Below are positions 62,504 to 64,000 of a stretch of 64,000 nucleotides of DNA, piece by piece (position 1 is the stretch's first letter; every line of letters starts with the position of its first letter). The translations under genes were made by a program, and so were the position numbers. The notes beneath the pieces are model-generated. The model was given only the letters and a program-made list of their open reading frames with translations, did not search any database and was not told the origin of the DNA. The stretch lies in the NCBI GenBank assembly GCA_019614645.1, contig JABWDB010000009.1, positions 8,537,501 to 8,601,500 on the forward strand, in the 5' to 3' direction. Origin of the DNA: Stratiolaelaps scimitus (lineage: Eukaryota; Arthropoda; Arachnida; Mesostigmata; Laelapidae).

Positions 62504-63536
62504 CCTAGAATAGCCTAGGGAGCAAGACTTATTTATCAGCGGACAATGTTCTTCAACCTGCTCAAAGCTTCCGACCAACGACTTCATGCCGTTTCACCTT
62601 CCGCTACGACTACAACAACGGCATTAGATAGAGAGACAGACATATGGACGGATTGAATGTATCTTAGACGCAATTGCCCTCTCGTCCTGCAAGCTATGCT
62701 AAGTTTGCACGACAACGTTGCATGATTTTACAGCAAGGACACACCAAGGTCAGCTCTTGGTCCGACGCTCCTCGCGAAAGGTCGGAAAGCCAGGACTACC
62801 GATCGAAGTCCGGATCTGTCGGCGCTGTTGTTTTTTGTTGCCACGGAAGCTGAGATCGTTTATCTGGGCAAAACGCGAACGACGTTCACTCTCCTACGAA
62901 GGAGACGTGGTCAGTGGCAAGCCAAGAAACAGCAACGAGTTTACAATTGACTGGCGCGCGTTGTACATCGACGACAGTCGAACGTAGGCATCACCATAAT
63001 ATTAACAACGCTAGTACTATTGTTACGAGGTGCGAAGAGCGTTCGACCGTCTCCTGTTTGCTCCCCAATCTGATTAGGGCGCGTGTGAACCAGCTGTGAT
63101 CGATCTGAGCTATCATCCTGTCAATGCGGATTCCGTCTGTGCAGCGGGCTTCCCTGGCAACAGCCGCGCAGGCTCTTTTTTCCCGGCCGAGCATTTGTTC
63201 GCCGGGGATAATGTTCGATTGGGCGTTTCTAATGAGCGTTACTGTTTGTGCAAAATATACAGCCGAATGTCTAACGTAGAAACAATACTATTAGTAGAAT
63301 CATCGGCTTCGAGGATGGCATCATTCCATTCAGTCGACGGTCGAACGTGGGGACGCGGGTGTTTAGTAATCACCAAATGATTTCTATTGGGTGCTTCGTG
63401 TCAAATAATAGAAGGCCAATATATCAAAGTGTCAAGTGTCTCACATAGAACGGGGAGGTGTTCGCCCGTGGCTGGCTAGACTCGCTTGGGGATTGTTAAA
63501 AGTGACGAACTTACGAGCAGCAGTGTCAATAGCGGT
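59505..63536. other. Intergenic between scramblases 2 and 3
   Basis: Only short frames without recognisable motifs. It contains a GA-rich run near 61512-61545 and a (TA)n tract at 62472-62501. Promoter and 5' UTR of the third scramblase must lie in its right part. Confidence 0.5.
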
Positions 63537-63849
63537 ATGGCATATCCGCAAGGGGACGCCTTCAGGGGTGCCTATGGAGGGGCTCCGCCCAATACGACCT
63601 GCCACCCCGTTGAGTATCAGCAGGCGGCAGTGAACGCACAGGTGTTCCCACAGGCGGCCCCAGGAATCGCGCTCTGCGCCTCAATCTTACCAGGACAATA
63701 TCCTGTGGCGACGGCACCGCCTTCGTATGACATAACCGCGCAGGCCACCGCGTACAGAGATCTGAATGGTCTCCCTCAGGCGCCGATTGTCGTCCAGCCG
63801 GGACCCCAACCCATCTCTATAGGTGCTTTCGGAGCAGCCTTGTACACAG
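63537..63849 (+). CDS. Phospholipid scramblase 3 of the array, first exon only
   Basis: A proline-rich first coding exon, 104 codons plus one base, begins at the first in-frame ATG after a TAG at 63477. It encodes MAYPQGDAFRGAYGG and later TAPPSYDITAQ and APIVVQPGPQP. These match the layout of the other two scramblase N-termini (PPxY motif, then IVAQP-like motif). It ends ACAG|GTACAG in phase 1, the same phase as exon 1 of both neighbours. The remaining exons lie beyond the window. Assignment rests on these shared features, since the scramblase core is not visible. Confidence 0.75.
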
Positions 63850-64000
63850 GTACAGCCTTAGGTAGAATGGTTTATATATATATATATATATATATATGAA
63901 ACCTACATTAAATGAAAGCAATATTGGCTAACGTTAGAGTTCCGACATCTGTCCGAAGAGTTCAGTTTCTATCCATAGTCATCCCCATATAGTTTTTCTC

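Overview
The window is animal nuclear DNA from an arthropod. It has multi-exon genes with GT-AG introns, long intergenic stretches, abundant (TA)n, (GA)n and (TG)n microsatellites and a CR1-like LINE. The glutaminyl-tRNA synthetase resembles arthropod versions as I remember them, and the overall texture would suit a parasitiform mite (Varroa or Tropilaelaps type). That placement is inference; I could not run a search. All exon models below were built by hand from splice signals, reading phase and family likeness.

Layout. (1) 1-7.8 kb: no supportable gene; microsatellites and a decayed tRNA-Gly-like sequence near 4.3 kb. (2) 7.86-16.06 kb, minus strand: a three-exon gene for a nuclear protein of about 1992 residues packed with AT-hooks. 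Its likely promoter, with an ATGGCGGC element, lies at about 16.4 kb. (3) 18.43-32.57 kb, plus strand: a seven-exon gene for a 471-residue protein made of four divergent copies of a domain of roughly 80-95 residues. It has an N-terminal PPSY motif and a C-terminal Cys-Cys-Ser-Val-Gln that looks like a lipidation signal. I do not recognise the family, and it is the best candidate here for something undescribed. (4) 36.68-43.91 kb, minus strand: eight exons of cytosolic glutaminyl-tRNA synthetase (577 residues, catalytic core through C-terminus). The N-terminal exons were not found. (5) 48.0-63.85 kb, plus strand: a tandem array of at least three phospholipid scramblase genes. The first (332 residues) and second (345 residues) are complete and the third is represented by its first exon only. 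The last intron of the second holds a nearly full-length LINE with an intact endonuclease-reverse transcriptase frame.

How the parts relate. The three scramblases share exon structure, intron phases, proline-rich PPxY N-termini and a cysteine cluster likely to be palmitoylated, so they arose by tandem duplication. The four-repeat gene upstream also has a PPxY-type N-terminus and a possible lipid anchor. A functional link to the scramblases is only a guess. The GlnRS and AT-hook genes are housekeeping or nuclear genes with no evident link to the cluster. A 3'-end fragment related to the 56-kb LINE also sits in a GlnRS intron.
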